A DNA stretch of 64,000 nt from Scandinavium manionii. Its GTDB lineage: Bacteria > Pseudomonadota > Gammaproteobacteria > Enterobacterales > Enterobacteriaceae. This document shows, in pieces, positions 27,611 through 36,249 of the stretch (within the stretch, counting starts at the first letter, position 1; each line of letters begins with the position of its first letter). The translations under genes and the position numbers were made by a program. The stretch is taken from positions 124,001 to 188,000 of the forward strand of contig NZ_JALIGC010000034.1 of the NCBI RefSeq assembly GCF_024764775.1, in the 5' to 3' direction. Under the pieces are notes generated by a model. The model was not told where the DNA came from. It was given only the letters and a program-made list of their open reading frames with translations, and did not search any database.

Positions 27611-29797
27611 ATGTCTTTCACTTTTGACACCAGGAATAAGCAGCACAGACTGCCCGCCTCGCCCTCACTTCTCGCGGCGTGTATCGCCTTCGCCTTATTA
27701 CCTCACACCGTTCATGCCGCTGATGCGAACAATGAAGAAACAGTGGTGGTTGAAGGTGCAGCCGAGAGCACCACGGGCAATGCACCGGACCAGGATTACA
27801 GCGTAAAAACCACCACCACCGGGACCAGACTGCTGCTGGTTCCGCGCGATATTCCGCAGTCCGTCAGCGTGATTAGCCAGCAGCGCATGAAGGACCAGAA
27901 CCTGCAAACCATAGGCCAGGTTCTGACCAATACCACCGGCGTGACGGCGCAAGTGCAGGACAGCGATCGCACCGTGTTTTATTCCCGCGGTTTCTTCGTC
28001 AGCAATTATGCCTATGACGATTTACCCACCTCTATTAGCGAAGTTTGGAACTTTGGCGACACCGCTACCGACACCGCCATTTATGACCGCATTGAAGTGG
28101 TTCGCGGCGCAACGGGCCTGATGAGCGGCACCGGTAATCCAGCAGCCTACGTTAATATGGTGCGTAAACACGCCGATAGCCGTGAATTCCAGGGCAACGC
28201 CAGCGTCAGTTACGGCAGCTGGGATAAGCAGCGCTATGTCCTCGACTTGCAGGCTCCGCTGATTGAATCCGGAAACGTTCGCGGTCGCGTCATTGCCGGT
28301 TATCAGGACAATGACTCGTGGATGGATAATTACCACTACCGTAAAAAATTCCTCTACGGCGTAGTGGATGCAGACATCACCGACAGCACCACCCTTTCAC
28401 TCGGCTATGAATATCAGGAAAGCAATACCGCCGATCCAACCTGGGGCGGCCTGCCGACCTGGTACGCCGATGGCAGTAAAACACATTACGACCGCAGCGA
28501 TACTGTCGCACCTGACTGGGCATATTCCGATAAAGACAGCACCAAAGTCTTCGCCAACTTCACGCAGCGCTTCGACAACGGCTGGGAAGCACACGTCAAC
28601 GGTATGCATGCGGAAACTAATTTTGATACCAAACTGATGTACATGTCCGGCTATCCGGACAGAGACACCGGCGGCGGAATGGTCGGTTACGGCGGCTGGA
28701 ACCGTGGCGAGCGCAAACAGGATGCGGTGGATGCGTTCCTGCGAGGCGATTTCGAACTGTTTGGTCGTCAGCATGAAATGATGGTTGGCGGTAGCCTGAG
28801 CCATCAGCGCAATCATTACGATAACTCAATGCCAGACGCTCTGTATGGGATGGTCGACATTGGCAATTTTAAAAACTGGAGCAGCAATATTGCCGATCCG
28901 CAGTGGACCGCCTGGAAGCTTTACAGTAAAGACGACATTAACCAGTCGTCAGCCTACACTTCTGCCCGCTTCTCGCTGGCCGACCCGCTGCACCTGATAC
29001 TCGGGGCGCGTTACACCAACTACAACATCAAATACAACCCGGCAGGCGCGCCGGATACGCGTCTTGAAAGCACCAAAGATGACGTCACGCCTTACGCCGG
29101 ACTGGTTTATGACATCAATGAAGATTGGTCCGCGTATGTCAGCTACACCAATATCTTCCAGCCGCAGGACAAGCGCGACGCCAACGGCCGTTATCTCGAT
29201 CCGACCACCGGCAAAAGCTATGAAGCGGGCGTCAAAGCCGACTGGTTTAACACCCGTCTGACCACGTCGCTGGCGGTATTCCGTATCGAACAGGACCACG
29301 TGGCGAATAACACCTACACGTACCTGCCGAGCGGGGAATCCATTTACGAATCGTTGGATGGCGTGGTCAGTCAGGGCGTCGAGTTTGAACTTAACGGCGC
29401 GTTGACCGATAACTGGCAACTGACCTTCGGGGCCACGCGCTATGTGGCAGAAGATAAAGACGGGAATGCGATCAGCTCCGATCAACCGCGTACTACGCTG
29501 AAGCTGTTTACCCGTTACCAGTTGCCGATGCTGCCAGAACTCTCCGTGGGCGGTGGCATGAACTGGCAGAACAAAACCTGGGCTCACGTCAGCGGCGGTC
29601 CAGACGGTCGCGATTACGTTGACCAGGGCAGCTATGGCCTCGTAAATCTCTTCAGCCGTTATCAGATGACGAAGAACTTTGCCCTGCAGGCAAACGTCAA
29701 TAACCTGTTCGACAAAGAGTATTACGACTACGTTGGGTCTTACCTCGTGTATGGTGCACCGCTGAACTTCTCAGTTTCCGCCAGCTACGATTTCTAA
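27611..29797 (+). CDS. fhuE: TonB-dependent ferric-siderophore receptor FhuE
   Basis: Outer-membrane receptor of 728 residues (E. coli 729) for ferric coprogen, rhodotorulate and related hydroxamates. It has a signal peptide ending HTVHA, a TonB box ETVVVEG just after it, a plug domain (VPRDIPQSVSVISQQRM to RGATGLMSGTGNPAAYVN), and a 22-strand barrel ending in the aromatic SASYDF. Single gene between hinT and a REP-like element. Confidence 0.95.
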   Translation: MSFTFDTRNKQHRLPASPSLLAACIAFALLPHTVHAADANNEETVVVEGAAESTTGNAPDQDYSVKTTTTGTRLLLVPRDIPQSVSVISQQRMKDQNLQTIGQVLTNTTGVTAQVQDSDRTVFYSRGFFVSNYAYDDLPTSISEVWNFGDTATDTAIYDRIEVVRGATGLMSGTGNPAAYVNMVRKHADSREFQGNASVSYGSWDKQRYVLDLQAPLIESGNVRGRVIAGYQDNDSWMDNYHYRKKFLYGVVDADITDSTTLSLGYEYQESNTADPTWGGLPTWYADGSKTHYDRSDTVAPDWAYSDKDSTKVFANFTQRFDNGWEAHVNGMHAETNFDTKLMYMSGYPDRDTGGGMVGYGGWNRGERKQDAVDAFLRGDFELFGRQHEMMVGGSLSHQRNHYDNSMPDALYGMVDIGNFKNWSSNIADPQWTAWKLYSKDDINQSSAYTSARFSLADPLHLILGARYTNYNIKYNPAGAPDTRLESTKDDVTPYAGLVYDINEDWSAYVSYTNIFQPQDKRDANGRYLDPTTGKSYEAGVKADWFNTRLTTSLAVFRIEQDHVANNTYTYLPSGESIYESLDGVVSQGVEFELNGALTDNWQLTFGATRYVAEDKDGNAISSDQPRTTLKLFTRYQLPMLPELSVGGGMNWQNKTWAHVSGGPDGRDYVDQGSYGLVNLFSRYQMTKNFALQANVNNLFDKEYYDYVGSYLVYGAPLNFSVSASYDF

Positions 29798-29801
29798 ACC
29801 A

Positions 29802-29836
29802 GATGGCCCGGCGGCGCGTTGCTTGTCGGACCTACG
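29802..29836. repeat. REP-like element after fhuE
   Basis: GATGGCCCGGCGGCGCGTTG followed by CTTGTCGGACCTACGC resembles a REP unit with imperfect arms. It lies between fhuE and ptsG, which converge. Confidence 0.5.
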
Positions 29837-29875
29837 CATAACCCCGTTGTAACCACGCCCCCGTGGATTAGACAT

Positions 29876-29902
29876 AAAAAAAGGCAGCCATTCGGCTGCC
29901 TT
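29876..29902 (-). terminator. ptsG terminator
   Basis: AAGGCAGCC/GGCTGCCTT is a 9-bp stem with an ATTC loop. On the minus strand it is followed by seven Ts. Confidence 0.92.
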
Positions 29903-29922
29903 AGTCTCTCCCCAATCGCTGA

Positions 29923-31359
29923 TTAGCTGTTGCGGATGTATTCATCCATTTCGGTTTTCAGGTTATCGGACTTGGTGCCGAAAATAGCCTGAACGCCGGA
30001 ACCTGCAACAACCACACCTGCCGCACCCAATTTCTTCAGGCCTGGCTGGTCAACTTTTGCCACATCGGCAACGCTGACGCGCAGACGAGTGATACAAGCG
30101 TCGAGGTTAGTGATGTTTTCTTTACCGCCGAAGGCTGCGATCAGGGCCGGAGCCATTTCGCCGCTAGCAACGCCAGCTTTAGCGTCTTCGGTAGCGTCTT
30201 CACGACCTGGGGTTTTCAGGTCCAGTGCTTTGATAAGCACACGGAAGATGGTGTAGTACACCGCCGCGTAGCACAGACCGATGACCGGGAACAACCACAG
30301 CTTGCTGCTGTTACCAGACAGAACGATGAAGTCGATCAGACCGTGCGAGAAGGACGTCCCGTCACGCATACCCAGCAGAATACAGATTGGGAATGCCAGA
30401 CCCGCCAGAATGGCGTGAATGATGTACAGGATCGGCGCAACGAACATGAAGGAGAACTCAATCGGTTCGGTGATACCGGTCAGGAACGCAGTCAGCGCAG
30501 CGGAAATCATGATGCCGCCCACTTTTGCACGGTTCTCAGGTTTTGCTGAGTGCCAGATTGCGATAGCTGCAGCCGGCAGGCCGTACATTTTGAACAGGAA
30601 GCCACCAGACAGTTTGCCTGCAGTTGGGTCGCCTGCCATGTAACGTGGGATATCACCGTGGAACACCTGACCAGCAGCGTTGGTGTATTCACCAATCTGC
30701 ATCTGGAAAGGAACGTTCCAGATGTGGTGCAGACCGAACGGTACCAGGCAGCGTTCAATGAAGCCGTAGATACCGAACGCGACTACCGGGTTCTGGTAGG
30801 CAGCCCACTGGGAGAAGTCCTGAATCGCAGTACCAATTGGCGGCCATACGAAGGACAGTACGACGCCGAGGATGATAGCTGCCATCCCGGAGATGATCGG
30901 CACAAAACGCTTGCCCGCAAAGAAGCCCAGGTATTCTGGCAGCTTGATGCGATAGAAGCGGTTGAACATGTAGGCAGCGATAGCGCCGGAGATGATACCG
31001 CCGAGAACACCGGTATCAGCCAGGTGTTTCGCCGCGATTTCGTCAGCAGGTAAGTGCAGTACCAGCGGTGCAACCACAGCCATGGTCTTGACCATGATGC
31101 CGTAGGCAACAACGGATGCCAGAGCAGAAACGCCATCGTTATTGGTGAAGCCGAGGGCAACACCGATTGCGAAGATAAGCGGCATGTTTGCAAAAACAGA
31201 ACCGCCTGCCTCTGCCATAACATGAGAGACGACCGCTGGCAGCCAGCTGAAGTTAGCAGAACCGACGCCCAGCAGGATACCTGCGATTGGGAGTACGGAT
31301 ACTGGCAGCATCAGCGATTTACCGACCTTCTGCAGGTTAGCAAATGCATTCTTGAACAT
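29923..31359 (-). CDS. ptsG: Glucose-specific PTS enzyme IICB
   Basis: Inner-membrane glucose transporter and phosphotransferase of 478 residues (E. coli 477). The N-terminal EIIC membrane domain starts with LPVSVLPIAGILLGVG and includes GITEPIEFSFMF. The C-terminal EIIB domain carries the phospho-cysteine in NLDACITRLRVSV near residue 421. Phosphate comes from EIIA-Glc (crr, elsewhere). The upstream region shows CRP and Mlc sites and the SgrS pairing segment, the known control set for this gene. Confidence 0.97.
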   Translation of the reverse strand: MFKNAFANLQKVGKSLMLPVSVLPIAGILLGVGSANFSWLPAVVSHVMAEAGGSVFANMPLIFAIGVALGFTNNDGVSALASVVAYGIMVKTMAVVAPLVLHLPADEIAAKHLADTGVLGGIISGAIAAYMFNRFYRIKLPEYLGFFAGKRFVPIISGMAAIILGVVLSFVWPPIGTAIQDFSQWAAYQNPVVAFGIYGFIERCLVPFGLHHIWNVPFQMQIGEYTNAAGQVFHGDIPRYMAGDPTAGKLSGGFLFKMYGLPAAAIAIWHSAKPENRAKVGGIMISAALTAFLTGITEPIEFSFMFVAPILYIIHAILAGLAFPICILLGMRDGTSFSHGLIDFIVLSGNSSKLWLFPVIGLCYAAVYYTIFRVLIKALDLKTPGREDATEDAKAGVASGEMAPALIAAFGGKENITNLDACITRLRVSVADVAKVDQPGLKKLGAAGVVVAGSGVQAIFGTKSDNLKTEMDEYIRNS

Positions 31360-31363
31360 AATT

Positions 31364-31383
31364 GAGAGTGCTCCTGAGTATTT
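31364..31383 (-). promoter_or_regulatory. SgrS small-RNA target in the ptsG leader
   Basis: On the minus strand this reads AAATACTCAGGAGCACTCTC, just upstream of the ptsG ATG and covering its SD. It is the segment known in E. coli to pair with SgrS during glucose-phosphate stress. SgrS itself is not in this window. Confidence 0.75.
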
Positions 31384-31460
31384 ATGCTTTTTTTACGCTT
31401 TCACGCATTGGCGAGCGGGGAGAACCTCGCCGTGAACAGGACATCTAAGTGCCCTTTGTA

Positions 31461-31482
31461 TTTATTACGCAGAGTAAAATAA
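31461..31482. promoter_or_regulatory. Mlc operator at ptsG
   Basis: An imperfect AT-rich palindrome (TTTATTACGC ... GTAAAATAA) resembles the Mlc operator at the E. coli ptsG P1 promoter. It would overlap the transcript start, about 110 bases before the ATG. Confidence 0.65.
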
Positions 31483-31496
31483 TTCGATTTGTTTTT

Positions 31497-31516
31497 GTTT
31501 GACAGCCATCACGTTT
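31497..31516. promoter_or_regulatory. CRP site at ptsG
   Basis: On the minus strand AAACGTGATGGCTGTCAAAC holds GTGA-N6-TCAA, with its centre about 40 bases before the predicted start. This is the class II position known for E. coli ptsG. Confidence 0.65.
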
Positions 31517-31584
31517 CGGCTAGCAAACTAGGAAAACCTTGCACTATTTTACAAAAGTTGTTTCTACCCGTTACAGAAAGAGGG

Positions 31585-31611
31585 GTTCACCCCCTTTTTT
31601 CGGCGGTGAAC
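31585..31611 (-). other. Hairpin after ycfH
   Basis: GTTCACC/GGTGAAC (7 bp) encloses a pyrimidine/purine stretch, with an alternative GGGG/CCCC stem inside. Plausible weak terminator for ycfH before the ptsG promoter; the T-run is on the plus strand only. Confidence 0.35.
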
Positions 31612-31659
31612 TTTACTCGTTTTGATTATTAATTACGAGCTTTAAAATAAGCTGACGAA

Positions 31660-32454
31660 TCAGGCAGATTGCAGGCGTGAGGGGTCAATATGGAACAGTG
31701 AGGCGAAGTTTTCGGTGGTCTGCTGCGCCAGTTGCTCAAGCGACACCCCTTTCAGTACGGCCATATACTCTGCCACATCACGCGTCATCGCCGGCTGATT
31801 CTCTTTCCCCCGGTGCGGAACCGGTGCCAGATACGGTGAATCAGTTTCAACCAGGATCCGGTCCAGCGGAACATAGCGCGCCGCTTCACGCAACTGCTCT
31901 GCATTACGGAACGTCAGGATCCCGGAAAACGAGATGTAGAAGCCCAGATCGAGCAGTTTACCTGCCGTCTCCGTATCCTCAGTGAAACAGTGTAGTACGC
32001 CTCCGCAATCCGTCACTTTTTCATCGCGCAGAATTGTCAGCGTGTCTTCCCGTGCATCGCGGGTATGGACAATCACCGGCTTGTTGAGCTCGCGCCCAAT
32101 GCGGATGTGGTGTGCGAAAGACTCCTGCTGCCGGGCTTTAGTTTCCGGCGTGTAATAATAGTCGAGACCGGTCTCGCCCATCGCCACTACGCCCTCTTCT
32201 GCCGCCAGGCGACGTAGCTCTTCGACGTCGTACGTTTCGTCCTGATTCAGCGGGTGAACACCGCAGGAAAATACCACGTTGTCGCGCTGACCGACCAGCT
32301 CACGCATGCCGCGATATCCTGGCAGCGTCGTCGCTACCGCCAGGCAGAACTTCACATCCCGCGCGGCGGCTTTCGCCAGCACATCGTCCAGATCCTTATG
32401 CAGCGTTTGATAATCCAGGCCATCGAGGTGGCAGTGGGAGTCGACTAAAAACAT
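31660..32454 (-). CDS. ycfH: TatD-family metal-dependent hydrolase YcfH
   Basis: 264-residue TIM-barrel hydrolase of the TatD DNase family (E. coli 265). Metal-site motifs are present in order: DSHCHLDG at the N-terminus, GETGLDYYY, VHTRDA, LHCFTED and VETDSPYLAP. It is probably a cytosolic nuclease. The adjacent gene on the 5' side is holB, the usual partner in enterobacteria. Confidence 0.93.
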   Translation of the reverse strand: MFLVDSHCHLDGLDYQTLHKDLDDVLAKAAARDVKFCLAVATTLPGYRGMRELVGQRDNVVFSCGVHPLNQDETYDVEELRRLAAEEGVVAMGETGLDYYYTPETKARQQESFAHHIRIGRELNKPVIVHTRDAREDTLTILRDEKVTDCGGVLHCFTEDTETAGKLLDLGFYISFSGILTFRNAEQLREAARYVPLDRILVETDSPYLAPVPHRGKENQPAMTRDVAEYMAVLKGVSLEQLAQQTTENFASLFHIDPSRLQSA

Positions 32455-32476
32455 AATGTCTCTCTTAGAGGTGTTC

Positions 32477-32520
32477 TTTTACAGGTGAATTTTTACAGGT
32501 GAACGGTTTATAGGTGATGA
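32477..32520. repeat. Short tandem repeat between holB and ycfH
   Basis: Two copies of TTTTACAGGTGAA, 14 bases apart, are followed by a degenerate third copy (TTATAGGTGAT) that covers the holB stop codon and its last codons. Confidence 0.7.
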
Positions 32521-33512
32521 ATGGGCAACACGCTAGTCGGTTGCAGCCAGTGTTCCCAGCGTAATAACAGGTCGTTAAGCATCAGCTCACGATTGAGGCC
32601 GGTGACGTTGAGAAGCTGTTCCCGACACGTACAGGCATCATGGATCATCGCCTGCAGCCGGGTCGGAGAAAGCGCGTTAGCCACGCGCTGAACCAGTGCC
32701 CAGGCGTCCACGTTGGTCAACAGTGAAATGCCCTGTTGCATTTTTTGCGCATCCAGCAGTAGTGATGACAGCCAGTAGAGCCGTTCCGCCACGCTGTCAT
32801 GATTGAGCGCAGGCAACAACGACAGCCAGTCTGCGCTTCGGAGCGCAGCATCCAACGCCGCACAAAGCTGCTGGCGAGGAGCAAACCGCGATTCACCGAG
32901 CAGTTCCAGTGCCGCAGCGGGTGCGCCCGCCGTCAGACGTAATGCGGTCAATAAATTTTCTTGTGACGTTGTCACTTCACGACCAAGCCATGCAATGCCG
33001 TAATTTTCCGCAGGGGGCGACAGATGGAAATGACGGCAGCGGCTGCGTAGTGTCGCCAGTAACCGCGCGGGTTCTTCACATTGCAGGAAGAACCAGGTGT
33101 TTTCCGGCGGCTCTTCCAGAGTTTTCAGCAACGCGTTGGCGGCAGCTTCAGTCAGCAAAGCCGCATCGCTGACCCACACCACTTTCGCGCCACCGAGGCG
33201 AGCGTGCTCGTAGAGCTTTTCCGTGATTTCACGGACCGCGTCAACACCGAGGGTACTTTTGCCTTTTTCCGGCGCGAGCTGATAATAATCCGGGTGCGTA
33301 CCCGCTTGCATCAGCTGGCAGCTGTGACATTTGCCGCAGCTTTTCTGACCATCAGGCGTGTGGCACATCTGGAAGCGCACCAGTGCATAGACCAGCGCAT
33401 CTGCACCCATGCCCGGTAATGCCTGCACTAATAGCGCGTGGTGCCCGCGTCCGGACTGGTAACTACTGACCAGTTCCTCAAACGGTGGTCGCAACCACGG
33501 ATACCATTTCAT
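32508..33512 (-). CDS. holB: DNA polymerase III delta-prime subunit
   Basis: Clamp-loader subunit of 334 residues. The N-terminal AAA+ fold has a degenerate P-loop (QALPGMGADAL), the zinc-binding cysteines CGKCHSC, the TLEEPP segment of sensor 1 and the SRC motif. The C-terminal helical part is more divergent from E. coli. It overlaps tmk by 4 bases. The stop codon lies within a short tandem repeat. Confidence 0.94.
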   Translation of the reverse strand: MKWYPWLRPPFEELVSSYQSGRGHHALLVQALPGMGADALVYALVRFQMCHTPDGQKSCGKCHSCQLMQAGTHPDYYQLAPEKGKSTLGVDAVREITEKLYEHARLGGAKVVWVSDAALLTEAAANALLKTLEEPPENTWFFLQCEEPARLLATLRSRCRHFHLSPPAENYGIAWLGREVTTSQENLLTALRLTAGAPAAALELLGESRFAPRQQLCAALDAALRSADWLSLLPALNHDSVAERLYWLSSLLLDAQKMQQGISLLTNVDAWALVQRVANALSPTRLQAMIHDACTCREQLLNVTGLNRELMLNDLLLRWEHWLQPTSVLPIHHL

Positions 33513-34150
33513 GCGCCCTGCTCCTCAACCCAGGCTGCCAGGGTACTGCGAATATTTTGCATCACGGTTTCCAGCGGCTGCGTGGCGTCGATAGTGCAGA
33601 TAGTCGGATCGGCGGCAGCCAGTTCCAGATAACGGTCACGGGTACGGTGGAAGAAATTGAAGGATTCCTGCTCGATTCGATCGAGATCGCCGCGCGCACG
33701 TGCACGTTTCAGGCCCACTTCTGGAGTAACGTCCAGATACAGCGTCAGGTCCGGGCGGAAATCGCCGAGCACCGCATCACGTAGCGTGGCCAGCAGATGC
33801 TGATCGATACCGCGACCGCCGCCCTGATAGGCCTGCGTGGAGAGGTCATGGCGATCGCCAATCACCCATTTGCCTTCCGCCAGCGCCGGCTTAATTACCG
33901 TATCGACCAGCTGTACGCGCGCCGCGTAAAACATCAGCACTTCGGCTTTATCGGTGATCACTTCATCGCCAACGGATTTGATGTCCAGTACCAGACTGCG
34001 CAGCTTTTCCGCCAGCACGGTGCCGCCCGGTTCACGGGTAAACACCAGATCGCGGACGCCCATCTGCTCGAGGGTTTCTACGACCAGATTGCGCGCGGTG
34101 GTTTTCCCCGCACCTTCCAGGCCTTCGATGACGATATACTTACTGCGCAT
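33509..34150 (-). CDS. tmk: Thymidylate kinase
   Basis: Essential dTMP kinase of 213 residues. It has P-loop GLEGAGKTT, the DR(Y/H)-type motif GDRHDLSTQAYQGGGRG, and the lid region RARARGDLDRIEQE typical of the E. coli class. It overlaps both neighbours, holB by 4 bases and mltG by 11, in a tight operon. Confidence 0.97.
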   Translation of the reverse strand: MRSKYIVIEGLEGAGKTTARNLVVETLEQMGVRDLVFTREPGGTVLAEKLRSLVLDIKSVGDEVITDKAEVLMFYAARVQLVDTVIKPALAEGKWVIGDRHDLSTQAYQGGGRGIDQHLLATLRDAVLGDFRPDLTLYLDVTPEVGLKRARARGDLDRIEQESFNFFHRTRDRYLELAAADPTICTIDATQPLETVMQNIRSTLAAWVEEQGA

Positions 34151-35162
34151 TTTTTTCCTTAAGTGCTTTCAGGTAATCCTGTACTGAGCGGTTATGACTC
34201 GCAAGATTGGTGTTGAAGGTGTGCCCGCCTTTGCCGTCGGCAACAAAATAGAGATAAGGCGTTTTGGCCGGATGCGCCGCGGCATTGAGTGACGCTTCAC
34301 CTGGCGTGGCGATTGGCCCAGGCGGCATCCCGGCAATGACGTAAGTATTGTACGCCGTTGGCGTCTCAAGATCTTTACGACTCAGCTTGCCATTATAGCT
34401 TTCGCCCATACCGTAGATAACCGTCGGGTCAGTTTGCAAGCGCATGCCGATACGCAGACGGTTGATAAATACCGAAGCAACTTTGTCGCGCTCCCCGGCG
34501 ACGGCAGTCTCTTTCTCGATGATAGAGGCCATCGTTACCAGCTGATTTTCATTCTGGTACGGCAGATTATCCGCCCGCCCTTTCCACGCGCTTTCTACCG
34601 CTGTCACCATTTTGAGGTGAGCACGCTTGAGGATTTGCAGATCGGTAGTGTTGGCGGTGTACATCCACGTATCAGGCCAGAACCAGCCTTCCACCCAGTC
34701 GGCATGCTCCAGCTTCAGCGATTCGGCAAGCGTGGCGTAGCTGTCATCTTTTAGCGTGTGCTTCACGTATGGGGCTTCACGCAGCACTTTGAGGTAATCG
34801 CTGACGCGCATCCCTTCAATAAAGCGGACCGGGAACTGTGCCTCTTTTCCGCTGGCCAGCAGTTGCAGCATTTCGCGCACGTTCATACCCGGCATCAGAC
34901 GATACGTCCCGGCTTTAAAGTGCGACAGCTCAGGCTCTACGCGCAGCAACCACTGGAACACTCGCGGACGATTAATGACTTTTTCCGCATAAAGAGTGTC
35001 ACCCAGCGCCATGCGTCCGGTTCCGGCCTTCAGCGTAAAGATCGTCTCATCTTTAATGAGTATTTTACTGTTCGCCAACTGGCGGACTTTCCACATCCCG
35101 ACACCTGCAGCAATCGCAAACGCAATCAACAGCAGGAGGACAAACCGAAACATTTTCTTCAT
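34140..35162 (-). CDS. mltG: Endolytic murein transglycosylase MltG (YceG)
   Basis: 340-residue inner-membrane enzyme that cuts nascent peptidoglycan strands and sets glycan length. It has one N-terminal membrane helix (FRFVLLLLIAFAIAAGVG), a LysM-like segment, and the YceG catalytic domain with the active glutamate in MASIIEKETA. The C-terminal ATPGEASLNAAAHPAKTPYL motif is conserved. It overlaps pabC by 4 bases. Confidence 0.96.
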   Translation of the reverse strand: MKKMFRFVLLLLIAFAIAAGVGMWKVRQLANSKILIKDETIFTLKAGTGRMALGDTLYAEKVINRPRVFQWLLRVEPELSHFKAGTYRLMPGMNVREMLQLLASGKEAQFPVRFIEGMRVSDYLKVLREAPYVKHTLKDDSYATLAESLKLEHADWVEGWFWPDTWMYTANTTDLQILKRAHLKMVTAVESAWKGRADNLPYQNENQLVTMASIIEKETAVAGERDKVASVFINRLRIGMRLQTDPTVIYGMGESYNGKLSRKDLETPTAYNTYVIAGMPPGPIATPGEASLNAAAHPAKTPYLYFVADGKGGHTFNTNLASHNRSVQDYLKALKEKNAQ

Positions 35163-35974
35163 GACTTAATCGACTGCTCACAAAGTGGGGCCAAAAATTT
35201 GAACAGCTCGCGCGAAAGATAGCGAGCGTCAGCATACTGATTCACAGGAACGACGGGCATTAGCGCATTACAAATAAGGACTTCATCCGCCTTACGCACA
35301 GCGTCTTCTCTTGCAGCGATTTCGACAACGCGAAAACGACTTTGTGCCAACCGGGAAAGACAATGCTGGCGCATGATACCGTTGACGCCGGCATGGTCGA
35401 GACGCGGCGTAAACACGGTGTCACCTGCTCGCCAGAACAAATTAGCCGCACAGCATTCCGTAACCCACCCTTCGCTGTCAAGAACCAGCGCCTCGTCAGC
35501 GTTCGTCTGTTCAAGATGCGTGCGGATCAGTACCTGCTCGAGACGGTTAAGGTGTTTGAGGCCAGCCAGCGTGGCGTTGCGCCCCAGAGTCACCGGGCTG
35601 AGCGATAGCGTGATCCCCTGCTGTTGCCAGTCAGGATAATGTGCAGGTGCCGGGGAAACGGAAAGAATGCGGGTCGGAGCCTGACAGGCCTCAGGGCTAT
35701 ACCCTCGCCCGCCACTCCCACGGGTAATGATGACTTTCAGCACACCGTCGATGTGAGGTTTCGCCAGAGACAGCATTTCCTGGCCGAGCGTTGCCCAGTC
35801 GGAAAACGGGATCATCAGCGCGCGGCAGGTGTCCTGCAATCGCTGTAGGTGTTGGTCAAAAAATGCGGGAATACCGTTCTGGATCCGGACCGTGGTAAAG
35901 CAGCCGTCACCAAACTGGACGCTGCGATCGTTGGCCGGGAGTGAGTCCTGTTCCACACCATTAATCAAGAACAT
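35159..35974 (-). CDS. pabC: Aminodeoxychorismate lyase
   Basis: PLP-dependent class IV lyase of 271 residues (E. coli 269) that converts 4-amino-4-deoxychorismate to p-aminobenzoate for folate. The PLP lysine falls in the GLKHLNRLEQVL segment, and the EGWVTECCAANLFW motif is intact. It starts the pabC-mltG-tmk-holB-ycfH run, separated from fabF by a hairpin-rich gap. Confidence 0.95.
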   Translation of the reverse strand: MFLINGVEQDSLPANDRSVQFGDGCFTTVRIQNGIPAFFDQHLQRLQDTCRALMIPFSDWATLGQEMLSLAKPHIDGVLKVIITRGSGGRGYSPEACQAPTRILSVSPAPAHYPDWQQQGITLSLSPVTLGRNATLAGLKHLNRLEQVLIRTHLEQTNADEALVLDSEGWVTECCAANLFWRAGDTVFTPRLDHAGVNGIMRQHCLSRLAQSRFRVVEIAAREDAVRKADEVLICNALMPVVPVNQYADARYLSRELFKFLAPLCEQSIKS

Positions 35975-36046
35975 AGCGGCTCCTTATCAGTGGCCCGTTA
36001 GTCTGGCAGGGGGAACGCGGGATCTCAAGAGGAGAAACCTTAAAGA

Positions 36047-36069
36047 AAAGGCCTGCGATGCAGGCCTTT
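36047..36069 (-). terminator. Hairpin 1 of the fabF-pabC gap
   Basis: AAAGGCCTGC pairs with GCAGGCCTTT around a GAT loop. On the minus strand it is followed by TTTTCTTT, the best terminator-like end in the gap. It is nearly identical to the hairpin at 36210-36230. Confidence 0.65.
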
Positions 36070-36078
36070 AGATTGCTG

Positions 36079-36147
36079 ACAAAGAAGGAAAAAGCGTGGT
36101 TTTTCCTTCTTTGTGGTCATCAGCCGAAAATCAATAAATTGATTTTC
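36079..36147. other. Two long AT-rich hairpins in the fabF-pabC gap
   Basis: A perfect 15-bp stem (ACAAAGAAGGAAAAA with its complement, loop GCGTGG) spans 36079-36114. A second 9-bp stem GAAAATCAA/TTGATTTTC with a TAAA loop spans 36126-36147. Neither has a terminator T-tract. Confidence 0.65.
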
Positions 36148-36209
36148 CTTGTTATTTACCTGGTGCGATCTGTTCGTCTCTCAAACGTTTTAGGTTTGTC
36201 ATCAGTCTG

Positions 36210-36230
36210 AAGGCCTGCGATGCAGGCCTT
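36210..36230 (-). terminator. Hairpin 2 of the fabF-pabC gap
   Basis: AAGGCCTGC/GCAGGCCTT with a GAT loop, 20 bases after the fabF stop. It is a copy of the hairpin at 36047 but lacks a T-run on the minus strand. Confidence 0.55.
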
Positions 36231-36249
36231 TATCAGTGCAAACGGATAA

